This document shows, one piece after another, positions 48,847 through 60,501 of a DNA stretch of 64,000 bases. Below the pieces are notes generated by a model, which did no database searches, was not told where the DNA came from, and worked only from the letters and a program-made list of their open reading frames with translations. Source of the DNA: Argentina anserina (lineage: Eukaryota; Streptophyta; Magnoliopsida; Rosales; Rosaceae). Position 1 is the stretch's first letter, and every line of letters begins with the position of its first letter. The position numbers and the translations under genes are program-made. The stretch lies in assembly GCF_933775445.1 (NCBI RefSeq), contig NC_065874.1, forward strand, positions 2,606,501 to 2,670,500. Direction: 5' to 3'.

Positions 48847-51348
48847 TTAGTCACTTAACATCGTGGAGAGAAACAGATCTTGCACAAAACCAGCTCTCCC
48901 AGTAGCTTGTTGAATCCTTTTCTCCCGCTCTTCATGACTCAAGGAAGGATCAAAACTGCATGAGACATAGACAGGGAGAGAGAGAGAGAAAGAAAAAAAC
49001 AAAGAAAGAGCTGACAATTTAGATCCAAATAACAGCTTAATAGGTGGTTGAGAATGCATTAAGCCTGGAAGGTGGAGCAAAGCCTCTCCACCATCAAGTC
49101 TTGAGACTTAACTAATTACTGAGCTATTACTCGTACACAATTTAAGGATCCTTTACAAGCTAGGCATGTGAAGTAATGTAAGAAAATCTTAATAAAAAGT
49201 ATATGTTTTCGGCATCAAAAGGAGAATTTGGTATATATACCAATCTAAAGTCGAGCATCTACTAAGCACCACCTTGGGAACTAGCATATACCTTGAAGAG
49301 GTTTTAACTCACCAAAATCAAAATGAAAATTTGGAAGTGTCTACTCCAGTATATTGAGACAAGGTCGATGATGCTGTCTACCATACTTTTGATGCATTGA
49401 GAATTCAGAAACACGCAGAAGAAGTTTTTGAAGAATTGGAGAGAACCATGTAAGTGAATAAAATACACTACATGTTTTTTTTTTTGAGAAGAAATTCACT
49501 ACATGTTGGAATGAGGCAATAGTAATAACCAATATTCAGATTCTGTGAGCGTTTGAGCGCTAAACAATGCATCACTAACTAACATTTAAGTAGTTATTGG
49601 GAGGACTTCAAAATTCGATGTAAAGCACAGTTTTTTATTAACAGTACCTTGATTTCCAAATATGTGATGGCGCCACATACTTTGAAGGAGTGTCCTCAGC
49701 AGTTGTTACCACAGATTTTGAAATTTCATCTGCTCCTGATGCAGGGAAATTTAAAATAAGCGATGACAAGAATGGATCGGTGGCTGCATTAGACACATTA
49801 GCATTTTCTGATCGATATCCCCCACTCCCTAAAAGCACCTGGAGATGAGCCTCACGAAGATCCCGGCCAAGGAGAGACAGTGCTTGACTATTAGGAATAG
49901 CAACTCTACGTAATCTGCGACGTCTCTGCAAGTGATTTACTGTTAAGGAAAACTAAAAGCATGAATCAAACTCTGTACATGCATGGTTATCAGGCATTTA
50001 ACAATGAGTGAGGTCTTAACATTATCTAAATTCCTGTTTCAAGGATATCTTGAACAAGTGCCCATGTTGCAGTGTAATATGACTTAACATGTCCCGTGAA
50101 ACTTTAATCGAGCAAATGGGACAAACCTGCAAGAGAAGGGAAGTAAGCACATATTAAGTCTTTTTAGCATCACATATAAAGAAAATCCAGATACTTGTTG
50201 CAACTAGCTTTCATCTGTTTCAGAAATTGGAAAAGAGGGTACAAAATGACTAAACTAATGTAGGTGTAGGCAGTATAACCCATGTGCGGGTGAGAATTGC
50301 ATAACAACAAAACCAATCAAATGAAGCAACATAGACTGAAATACTCAGATATTAAAACACAGTCGAACATTTTCTCTTGCCAAAACAATATGAGTCGCTC
50401 GACTATAGATGATCGTTATAGTAGGCTTCATATGAAAGACAACGCAGTGCTGGGCCTCATATGAAGAATGACTAGTTAACATGATTCAACCAATTCTTCA
50501 ATTTCAAATAGGCATTCCCCAGTCTGAGGTTTGTGCATATCTCACACCAAAATGACCAAATTGGAACAAAAACAGCCAAAGCCAACCACTTTAATCCTCC
50601 TTCACAAACCATCCAATAAATAGAGTTTGTGGAAGAAGAGCATATTCTCAGCTCAAAGCTTCAAACATGAATCATATGCATGTAAGACACAACTTCACAA
50701 ACGAATAACCAAACTCAAAAGGATTCAAGCCAAAAAACATGATAGAGTCACCTGACTCTCTAATTCACCCTTTCTTCTTTCTTTCTAAATAAGGAAAAAG
50801 CTTTGATCTTTGCACAAATAAATTCAGTATTTTAACTGTATGCCCTGTGAATTTGATGAATGAAAAAAAAAGTCAAACATAAATTTTACTAATTGGGGAA
50901 ATAAATTTGACCCACACGGGAACAAAGAGCTCGACTTTAACTCAATCGAGAACCAAATCAAGAAACTTTACGCAAACAACTAAAGTACAAAGGAAAGACA
51001 AGGTTGGTAATATCGTACGGTGACTCTAGATTCGCACGGGTGCTCGTCCTCGAGGTGCGAACACAAGGACGCGATGTCGAAGTCTTCGTAGCAATACGGG
51101 CACGGGAAGTCGGGTCGGACCTCGTCTTCCACCTCGAAGTCATCCATGCTCAGGCGATCTATATATCACCAGAAAATATACACATCAAAAACACAAATCA
51201 GATTCAATATCTATCTCTGATGGTTTCAGACATAGCTGACATAACAAAAGAAGCTGTACGGACCAAAGTGGGAGCTCTGGTGATGGTGCTGCAAGGTGTA
51301 CTGACGTTTCGCGGCGGCGAGGCGGGAGGTCCAGAACTCGGAGTCCAT
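48847..51348 (-). CDS. DI19: DI19-family zinc finger protein (231 aa), five exons, one AT-AC intron
   Basis: Exons in coding order: 51348-51264, 51158-51019, 50126-50049, 49931-49648, 48955-48847. The product starts MDSEFWTSRLAAAKRQY. Two Cys2/His2-type fingers follow: CPYCYEDFDIASLCSHLEDEH near residues 48-68 and CPICSIKVSRDMLSHITLQH near 77-96. Then come a basic RRRRLRR segment and the Di19 C-terminal domain (TDPFLSSLI, GFVQDLFLSTMLSD). DI19 proteins are nuclear, drought-induced, CPK-phosphorylated transcription factors (family knowledge). Intron 3 (50048-49932) starts ATATCCTT, has a TTCCTTAAC branch site and ends AC, so it is U12-type. The exon 1 donor (GTCCGT) is unusual. Which DI19 paralogue this is cannot be told. 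Confidence 0.88.
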
Positions 51349-52149
51349 GATTCAATCAAATATACTTTAAGGGTATATATATTGATTCCAAACAGAACCA
51401 GAAGCAGACCGGTTGTCCAGAAAGAGAAAATTAACAAGTTTATTATAAGGGAATCGAAAGGAAAACAGAAAACTATCAGAAATGCTTATATTTGAGCTTC
51501 TCTGAGATTATTCCAGGTAAGGTTGGATGGTCTCAGGGAGCTGGAGAAACGAAGAGAGAGAGACTTAGATATTTGAGGGGGAGGCTGGAAAATATTATAT
51601 AAAAATAAGAATGGGATATATTTGACTTTTTCTTAAAAATATGGAGGAGGAGGAGGAGGAGGAAGCATCAGAATTAACGAAGGTGCAGAACAAGGTTTTG
51701 GGTGTGAAATTGTGAATGACTATGTTTAGTTTAAAATGGTGGGCTTTGTTTAGGTTTCAGTTCTTAAATTAAATGGAAAAAAGAAGGGTGGTTTGTGTGG
51801 TGAGGACTAAGTGTCGGAGTCGTCGACGACGATTTGTCCGGTGGTCTCTCTGGTCGTCGTCCTATATACATCTCTTTCTCTCTGTTTAAATATTTAACCA
51901 GTATTTTTTGATAACTTTCCAAGCTTCCAGTAAGTCAGTAACATTTGTATGCAGGAGTACCAAACTCGAATCGCTAGTTGGGCCTTGAAGGCCCCAGCCC
52001 ATAATCGGAGGTTCTCATATGTTAGGGTTTGTTGTTTAAAAAAATAATAATTTATTTTTAGTTAGATACAGAATGTTATATACTCCCTGATTCATTGGGA
52101 TCTATGATATACTCTCAATGTCAAAAGGTTAAACTTAAAGGGTCAAGCT
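51349..52149. other. DI19 promoter and intergenic spacer
   Basis: Between DI19 (-) and the F-box gene (+), a divergent arrangement. It holds a GA-rich patch near 51552-51566 and a GGA repeat near 51643-51662. No gene seen. Confidence 0.5.
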
Positions 52150-53521
52150 ATGGTTATATTTGATGAGCAAGAAGGAGACTGTACAAGATGTGGAATCACC
52201 GAGTTGCCGTATTCCGTTATGGAATCCATACTTTCATTGCTACCTCCAACAGACGCAGTGAATACAATCATGGCTTCACCACCACAGTGGAAGACCCTTT
52301 TTCATTCAATACTAACAAGGCGCAATCTTGAATTCGTTCTCGGGAACAGTCGCGCACCAGTTCTCAACGACCAGATGCTTCAAGCCTTTGTTAGACGAGT
52401 GAGTAAATATTTGAAGCAATATCAAGGTAACAAGGTCGAGTCTTTCAATTTGCAAGCCTATCTTGATGCAAGATATCATAGCAGCCTTGATGATTGGATT
52501 CGTTTTGCATTTTCAAAAGGGGTTGAAGAGCTTCATCTTGTTTTTTCTTCGAGGTTACATGTTGGCTCGACTTTAAATCTGAAACATTTGTCATTAGAGG
52601 GATGTATTCTAAGATTTCCTACAAGTGATTTTGACGCGTTCAATCGGCTAACTTCTCTTTGTCTAAAATACGTTACCCTCGATCGATCTCTGATGGAAAA
52701 TCTCTTCTCTGTGTGCATGTTACTAAAGTTTGACCTTAAATGTGTGCCGGATGACGACAGATGGTAAATCTGCCGCTAAGTTAATTGCTGGCGATCGTCT
52801 AACTCATTTGAAGTTGATACATTGTGAGGGAATCAACATGGAGAATGAGGCACTGAATCTTATCTCCTTGGAATACATTCCAGCTTGGAACTGCCGTTTC
52901 TTTTCCATAAAAACTCCACGGTTATCCAGAATTTTTTTCTCAGATAATAGAGTACGAGAAACAACATTACCTCAAGCACTAATCCAATTTGCATTGTGTC
53001 CCAGGCTTGAGATTCTTCATCTGCAGATGCAAGCTGAACTACCCCGAATCAGCAGCGTACCAACTTATGGAAATCTCAAGAAACTCAACTTGGATATTAT
53101 TCTAGCTCGATGTAGAAGGCAAGCATATGACGATGTTGATGTCAACTGTGTGCTGGATCTCTTTAAGGCTGCACCCCTTTTGGAAGAGTTTGCATTGATA
53201 CTCGAAAGCGGCGGAGGTTTGTCTGAGACTAATCCAAGAGAGACGAGGAATCATCCTACATTCACAAATTATCATTTGAGAATGGTTGAGATTCAGGGAT
53301 TCAGAGGTAATTGGTACGACACAGAGTTGGCCATTTGTCTCCTAGAGAATTCACCAAAGCTCGAAATGCTGGGTAGTTTCGACTCTCGACTGCGTCCTAT
53401 AGAGGTAACGACGAAACTATGCTCTCCAAAGTGCTTTTCCCTGCTGACCAGATTGAACCATGACCAAACAAATATCTTGACTGATTCGAAAAGGAAGTTG
53501 CGATTCAGAAGGCTCTACTGA
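52150..53521 (+). pseudogene. F-box/LRR protein gene with one frameshift
   Basis: The first frame (52150-52767, 205 codons) has an N-terminal F-box-like segment (ITELPYSVMESILSLLPPTDA) and an LRR-like NLKHLSLEGC. It ends soon after a frame break between about 52727 and 52767. The second frame then continues the protein (LTLNVCRM, GDRLTHLKLIHCEGI, LCPRLEILHLQMQ) to a stop at 53521. One 1- or 2-base indel separates the halves; together they would give about 455 residues, a normal F-box/LRR length. Intact members are SCF ubiquitin-ligase adaptors. The first frame alone would keep the F-box and lose most LRRs. A truncated copy of the 5' end lies at 56436. The F-box lacks the usual KRW core, so divergence is high. 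Confidence 0.6.
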
Positions 53522-54922
53522 GTTGATCTAGCACTGAATCTTCTCTTGGGTTTGGTTGATCGGCCGATCACTTCACTTGGGTTTGATCCTGTCTCCTTGA
53601 TTTTTCAAGGATTTGCAGGGCTGTGATTGTTTTCTTTGTTTGTTTTGTTGAATAAAGTTTGCAGTCGGATCTTGGTTCAGCATCTCGACTCGACAGCGAC
53701 CAAGTCTTGCCCTCCAATCTCGCCCTTCGTGGGCCTTAGCTCGGAGTTGTCTCCGTTTGTGCTTCAGATGAGTTAAGGCTTATCATGAGTTTAGAAGTTC
53801 AAGCGTTATGGCCAGTTAATTCTGCCACAGTTCTCGACCTGTTCTGTCTTCGATTTGCTTCCTTGCTGATCTAAGTACTTGTTCTGGAGTTTTCTGTTTC
53901 GAGTCTGTTTTTCTTTTCCGTTCTTAGTATAGATTATAGTCTGGAATCTTGTTTGGCTTGCTCCAAACTAAATCTCACTGTTTCATGTTATATGAAATGT
54001 TTACTGATGAAAAAAAAACCTACCCCGTTAAGTAATCAAAGGAAATCCCAATTTAAAGACAAATAGCTGCACTGGAAGCAATCCATTTATCATGAGTGCA
54101 AAAAACATTTAAACAGAGAATGCAATGATGAAACCATCAGTTATTGTAAACCCAAATTGTACATGGGTGCAATCCTCAAAGTTATATATCATCAATCATC
54201 ATCATACTACATACAGAATTTTTTTTTTTTGCCACCTTGTCGAGGAATAGAAACTCACAGAATCATCTACAGTTCCCTAATAAAAAGCTTTATATGACCA
54301 CCTTGTCCTAAGGCGTTAGGGCGCAATTACTACAACTTTGCTCCAACCCTCTGATATTCATCATACATCATCATTGCAAGCTGAGTGAATACAACAAATT
54401 AGTATTGCTATTGTTGTTATTATTATTACTACCTCTATATGATTACACTGACATGAATAACAAAGACTACAACACTGGTCAGCTAGAATTCCATATAGAC
54501 TGCCCTTCTGCAATTCCATTCAAAGTCATTCTTCATATAAACAGAAAATAGCTCAATTTATATTAATGAATTACAGCTACAATAGACACATTTGAAATTT
54601 ACTTAGTAAATGAGTTCAAACCTCTGCACGGCAATGTCTACTACTTCACTTGTAGCTAAGAAGTAAGAAGTTTAAATATATCAGGAATGTAAACACGACT
54701 ATGTCAACCAAATAAATAACAGAAAACAAACAACTGATACACGCGATACAGAAAACAAATTCTTAAAATTGTATTGTTTATCAAACATAGAGTTCAACCC
54801 CTCGAATGTCCAGATTATTTTTAAGTTAAGGGTCTTGTCATCTAGTTTACTGGAGAAGTTACCAATAAACACTAAAAAGTTGAAAAACATATCCAAATCA
54901 CTCCCTATTTGATGCTTGATCC
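53522..54922. other. Spacer, start of duplicated block A
   Basis: From about 54013 the sequence is similar to 57655 onward (landmark GGAAATCCC and the CATCATCATACTACA segment). No gene on either strand. Confidence 0.5.
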
Positions 54923-56240
54923 TCATCTAGTCTTGTCTTGTCCTACAAAAGACAAAGCATATGCGTTCTTTCATTGTGCAAGACAGTAGAAATACAGAGA
55001 AAGATCGGATCACCCAAAGAAAGAACGATTTTTGAAAGAAAAAAAAAGTAAGTAAAAAGATGGTCTCACAAATTTAAATGTCTTGGCCACACTTCCAGCC
55101 ATCATCATCTTACATCATCCCCCTTCTCAGAAAAAGAAAAAAGAAAAACAATTTAAAGGCAAAACGATCAGGCAACCTAGATTGTAGGCAAACATTATGA
55201 TTTTGTGCAAGAAAAATTTTCCGTTTCTTTTGCATCTAATGCAAAGCTCAATGCAATTAAAATGCAGACCTAATAAATGCTAAAATGTGCATTCATCGAG
55301 GACTAGCGGCCTAGGTGTCAAAATGCTTGAAGATGATCAATGGAGGCTAAACAAAGAAAATCACTTCATTTACTAATTCACTTCAGAAAAAAAAAACGAA
55401 AAAAATACCCCAGATAACAAGTATAAAATCGCCACCATTTCACTTTGTAGCACAAAAGAGTTAACTCTGCAACTAAAACAAACTCAAGATTCAGACCAAT
55501 GAACATTCATTTGTGTAATCTTCAATCCACAACCTCGACTCCAACTTCCAAGACGGCACAACATTGAAACGAAACTAGCTTAAACACGACGTACAGTCAA
55601 TGAACTCAACACGCAGCATAGACTAGACCAGCATTTTCCAATTCAGATTCCACAAGTTACACATTTCATCAAACACCAACCACAACATACAAAATTCCAC
55701 AGAATCAATTCAAATGTTTAAAAAGGGAATACCTTCAGGGGTCCGACCGCAAGAGCGTTGCGAAACGGAGAGCATGGAAGTGAGCAATGCAGAGGCTGTG
55801 GCTGTGTGGCAGGGCAGCAACGTCTCCACGCAGCAGCTCAGCTCCACAGGCGACCTTCCACAACCCCCAAAATCAATCAAACAACACATTGCATACTCAA
55901 CACTGTTAAAAATTCAAAATGGAAGAGTCAAAACAAAATTAGGGTTTAAGGGTTGACCTGAAAATGGAGTGAGAGATGGGATTTTTGCTTTGCTTGGGGA
56001 TGCCGAATGCTGCGGCGGCGGGTTTGGGCCGGGCTGCGGAGGCGACCCGAGAACCCAGGGTGGTTCTGGCGGCGGCGGAGCGGAGCATCGACCTGGCGGC
56101 GAAGGAGGCCATTGCTTTTGGGGTTTTAGGATCGGCGACTGTCAGTGTGAGGACTTCAAGGGGTTTTGGGAGGTATGAGTAAGAATCGGTTGTGTTTGCT
56201 ACCATACGTGGCGTATGATTAGTGGCCAGGGTCGGCCAGC
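54013..56240. repeat. Tandem segmental duplication, copy A
   Basis: Pairs with 57655-60200. The offset is about 3640-3650 bp in the left part and 3997 bp over exons 1 and 2 of the NFD6-like gene, so copy B carries about 340 bp of extra net sequence in intron 2. Each copy holds an NFD6-like gene with the same exon structure. Confidence 0.8.
54923..56112 (-). CDS. NFD6-like mitochondrial protein, copy A (98 aa), three exons
   Basis: Exons in coding order: 56112-55958, 55854-55733, 54942-54923, all GT-AG with matching phases. The N-terminus ([20 protein letters not shown], rich in Arg, Ala and Ser) is a mitochondrial targeting sequence; then [37 protein letters not shown] and LLTSMLS; the last exon encodes GQDKTR and stop. 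This matches my memory of Arabidopsis NUCLEAR FUSION DEFECTIVE 6, a small mitochondrial protein needed for polar nuclear fusion. Against that memory and against copy B, this copy has Cys for Tyr in LPYHTA and Arg for Trp in GWTPEG, while its tail is the standard one. Confidence 0.82.
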
Positions 56241-56435
56241 GCACAGGATTCTCCAGGATTCCTGATCAAAATAGGAGAGCGCCAATCAAATCCTTAAGCC
56301 AAACCCAACACGGACCTAGCTTCTTTAGTATTTATAAATATAAACGCCGACTTCGTTAGGGTTTTTTCTTATCTTTAGTTACTACACCTTCTGGTGCTCT
56401 TGTGTCAAACTGAATTCGGTCGACGAATTTAAGCT

Positions 56436-56620
56436 ATGGTTGGTGTGTCTGGTGAGCAAAACAAACGTAGAAGATGTGGGATTACCGAATTGCATTATGG
56501 AGTATATAGTCTCAATGCTAAGTCTGAAAGGCGCGGTGAACACCATCCTTGCTTCCCCTTCACCACAGTGGACGCACCTTTCTCATCAGATACTAACAAG
56601 GCGCAATCTTGAATTCGACT
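56436..56620 (+). pseudogene. Truncated F-box gene copy
   Basis: Matches the 5' end of the F-box gene at 52150: both share TGTGGAATCACC/TGTGGGATTACC and the exact string ACTAACAAGGCGCAATCTTG. About 10 bases are missing near codon 20, which shifts the frame, and homology stops near 56620 after GAATTCG. It marks the left side of the second block of the tandem duplication. Confidence 0.7.
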
Positions 56621-56639
56621 ATCTCAACATTTTAAGGAA

Positions 56640-58571
56640 ACTCAGTGACCCGCCTTTGCCTGTACTCTTAAAGATGTGTACTATTTTACTCACCTGTATT
56701 CCTTCAGGCTGCTGTTGCAGCTGAACTTCTCCATCCTTAATATATTATTGGCGTCCTTGATTAAAAATAATTTAGTATAATTGAATTCCTTAATAGAGGT
56801 GTATAAGAAATTTTAGTTTAAATTATTGTTATTAAAGGAAGTACATATCCTAGTTGGTTTCCCTGGGGACATTCGATTGTCTCACAATTTACATTATTTC
56901 TAATGTCCCCAGGGAGTGAAGATTCAGAACCAGATGCAGATTATGCAATGTGCAATTCGCTTATTGCATAATAGAAGAATTTGGATTGGGAGGCTAGTCT
57001 GAAAGAGCAGTAGATCAGGAAGAGCAAATCCATAAAATGCATCCATAAGTTCAACCTCACATTGATTGGGACTTGGTTGGAAACACAAGTTGAAAATACA
57101 CCCTATTCCTGAAATGAATGTCTTCCAATTTCAAAGTAAACATACGCTTCGAGAAAGTCTTACAAACTCCTTGAAAACGAAGAAAGTTACAACCAATGCA
57201 CAGCATCCCAACAGATAACAATCATCCATCTACAACACAAGAACAGAAGACGACTTTACGGACATGAAATTTGCAACCGTTTTGACCATAAATTGCAATG
57301 AAGATTAAAACTAACAAAATCAAAATGTAATGAGACCAAAACTTTGATTTTATTATTTGCTAGCAAGTAAAGAGTAAAAGTTCACAACTGAAACTTCATA
57401 AGCAAGGTTAAACTTCAGAAATGCAACTTTAAGGAATTATCAATACCCTAAATGAACAAACAAACAAACAGTGAAGAACTTAGAAGGAGAATGTGACAGC
57501 ACTTGGATAATAAAAATAACTCATCCCAGTCAAAAATACTTTGTTTTCCCTCACTCCAGCCACTCATCCTCTCAACGTTCTCATCCTAAATAATAGTTAC
57601 CTGTAATGGCAAGTCACAAGATTATTCTACGATCATAAAGTACAGTCACTCAACTACCCTGAGAAGTAATTAAAGGAAATCCCACAAAAAGGACAAATCT
57701 TTGCTGTGGAAGCAGCCGGCTAAACATGAGTGGGATTGAGTGCATAAAACATTTCATCAGAAATTGCAATGAAGGAACCATTGATTAACGTAGCCATACA
57801 TGAGTGCAATCCTTGAAGTTCTACGTCATCAACATCATCATCATCATCATACTACAGACACATTATCTCTTCCACCTTGTCCAGCTATGGAAACTCACAG
57901 AATCATCTACAAAACCCTAGTAAAAAGTTGTGTTTACCACCTTGACTTGGGGCGCAATTACATAAAACTTTTCTCGAACCCTCTGATATTCATCATAAAT
58001 CATCATTGCAAGCTGAGTGAATACAACAAATTAGTATTGTTAGTGTTGTCGTTATTATTATAATTACTATCTCCTAATCTCCATATGATAATACTGACAT
58101 GAATAGCAAAGACAATAAAAAACAAAAAATTGCTCAGCTAGGATTTTCGGATTGGACTACCCTTCTGCATTTTGATTCAAAGTTCCATACTTCATATCAG
58201 CAGAAAATTGCATAAATCATATTAATGAAATAAAACAGCCGTGGACACACAAAAATTTAATTTCATACATAAACTCAAAACTTTGCATAACATGTTTACT
58301 ACTTATAGATAAAATTTCAAAGAATGTAACACCACTATGAAAACCAAACTAAAGACATAATATAAACAATTGATAACCGTGATACAGAAACCAAGTTCTT
58401 AAAATTTTATTGTTAACAAGCATAGAGAGTTCATCCTCTCAACTGTCCACATAAATTTTTGAGTTAAGGGTCTTCTCATCTAGTCTACAGATGAAAATAC
58501 CAACAAACACTCTCAATAGTTGTTTGACAACAAAAACATATCCAAATCACTCCACATTTGATGCTTGATCC
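56640..58571. other. Spacer with the start of duplicated block B
   Basis: No gene seen. From about 57655 the sequence parallels 54013 onward. A CATCAT microsatellite lies near 57830-57849. Confidence 0.5.
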
Positions 58572-60200
58572 TCATCTAGTCTTGTATTTCCCTACAAAAG
58601 ACAAAGCACATGCATTCTTTCATCATGCAAGACAGTAGAAATACAGAGAAAGTTGCAATCACCCAATGAAAAGAGAGAATTCCGGGGAAAAAAAGGCAAA
58701 AAGATGGTCTCACAAATTTTAATGTCCTGGCGACACTTCCAGCCATCATCATCAAACATCAACCCCCTTCTCAGAAAAAAGAAAAAAAGTTTAAAGGATA
58801 AACATTAGGTCACCTAGGCTGTTGCAAAATTATAATTTTGTGCAAGTAAAACCTAATGCAAAATTCAACGCAATTAAACTTAAGTAATGCTTGAATGTGC
58901 ATTCATGTTAAGTCTAATTCAGGGAGGTTTGTTGTTCTCTTATATATATAGGACTAGCCATCTAGCTCTTAAAATTCTTGAAGATGATCGTCAGAGGCTA
59001 AACAAAAAAAATCACTTTCTATATTCTCTACCAATTTCCATGTCTACAAATTTCTTCAGGGCATAAATCTCTATATATAGCACAAGTGGAATCGCTAAAG
59101 AAAAACCCTATTCTTTCTGCAACTAACATCAACTTTCCTATTCTTTTGTGTATTTTCAGTCTTTCTAGTCTTATTTTCATTTAAAATTTACTGCCTTGAT
59201 TATGACCTCATTGGCTCCAAGTTCTTAAAATAAGAAGATCAAATAGTTCTTGATGAGGAGACGGTCATCCAAGGATCAATATTCAGAAGAAGTTATCAAC
59301 TGCTCCAGTAACAAGAAACTAAAATGCACGCGCATTAGCTAGCTGGCTCTTACTTTCATAGGAATGTGCAGCTGGTGTAACCAAGATTGAAGACCCCACA
59401 GAAGAACTATTCCTAAGTACGCAACTAATAATAGACAACATAAAATGATTCCTCTACAGGTAAGCACACGTCCTCCATTGCTTCCATCAAATTACATTAG
59501 CAGACAGACAAAGATCACTTAAAGACTTAAAGCCATGAACTTTATCTTGATAAATTCAAAACCAGATGACATAGCTTGTAATGTACACCAAATAAATCGA
59601 GATACACAAGTAAAATGAACTCATTACACTATCTCAGCCACACAAGCAACACATTTCAGCAAATACCAACCACAACATACAAAATTCCACAAAAAAATCA
59701 ATTCAAATGCAAGAAAGGGAATACCTTCAGGGGTCCAACCGCAAGCGCGTTGCGAGATGGAGAGCATGGAAGTGAGCAATGCAGAGGCTGTGGCAGTGTG
59801 GTAAGGAAGCAACGTCTCCACGCAGCAGCTCAACTCCACAGGCGACCTTCCCAACCCCCAAAATCAATCAAACAACATATTACATACTCAACACTGTTAA
59901 AACTCCACATAGAAGAATCAAAACAAAATTAGGGTTTAGGGTTTAAGGGTTTACCTGAAAATGGAGTGAGAGATGGGGTTTTTGCTTTGCTTGGGGATGC
60001 TGAATGGTGCGGCGGCGGTTTTGGGCCGGGCTGCGGAGGCGACCCGAGATCCCAGGGTGGTTCTGGCCGCGGCGGAGCGGAGCATCGACCTGGCGGCGAA
60101 AGAGGCCATGGCTTTTGGGTTTGAGGGGTTTTAGGATCAGTGACTTTGATTGGGAGTGTAGAAGAGCTGCACTGAAGAGGTTTTGGGATCCAGTGTGGTT
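57655..60200. repeat. Tandem segmental duplication, copy B
   Basis: Homologous to 54013-56240 with extra sequence in the NFD6 intron. The two copies are clearly diverged in introns but close in exons. Confidence 0.8.
58572..60109 (-). CDS. NFD6-like mitochondrial protein, copy B (98 aa), three exons
   Basis: Exons in coding order: 60109-59955, 59846-59725, 58591-58572, same phases as copy A. It has the same Arg/Ala/Ser-rich targeting N-terminus. The core reads [20 protein letters not shown] and ends CGWTPEG, keeping the Tyr and Trp changed in copy A. The terminal exon reads GKYKTR instead of GQDKTR. Expected in mitochondria with the same role. If the third exon is skipped or the donor is not used, a slightly different tail beginning GIPF results. 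The high exon similarity and the shared splice sites suggest both copies are expressed or were until recently. Confidence 0.82.
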
Positions 60201-60501
60201 GTGTGTATATTTGCCCCTGATGTACGAGCCACGTGGCACATTATTATCGGCTGGATATTCACTTGTGACTATGGGTTCATTTGCTTGGTATGAAAATTAC
60301 TAACGGTGACAATTGGGATTTCAAGTTTTCTTATCATTCAGATTTTGTAGAGGCTATAGAGACATAATATATAACTATATATGGCAATTTGGGTAAGAAC
60401 TAAGAACTCAAGTACAACAATGATCTCAATTATCAACATGTCAACTGTGAACTTTGCAGGAGTCACAATGAGCAACTCATTTTCTACAGAAAGTGTTATT
60501 A
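60110..60501. other. NFD6 copy B promoter and 3' flank of the next gene
   Basis: Short spacer. A CACGTG core at about 60230 may serve the NFD6-like gene. Nothing else seen. Confidence 0.45.

Noticed and set aside
51004..51495. 163-codon plus-strand frame
   Set aside because: It runs antisense to DI19 exons 1 and 2 and has no domain.
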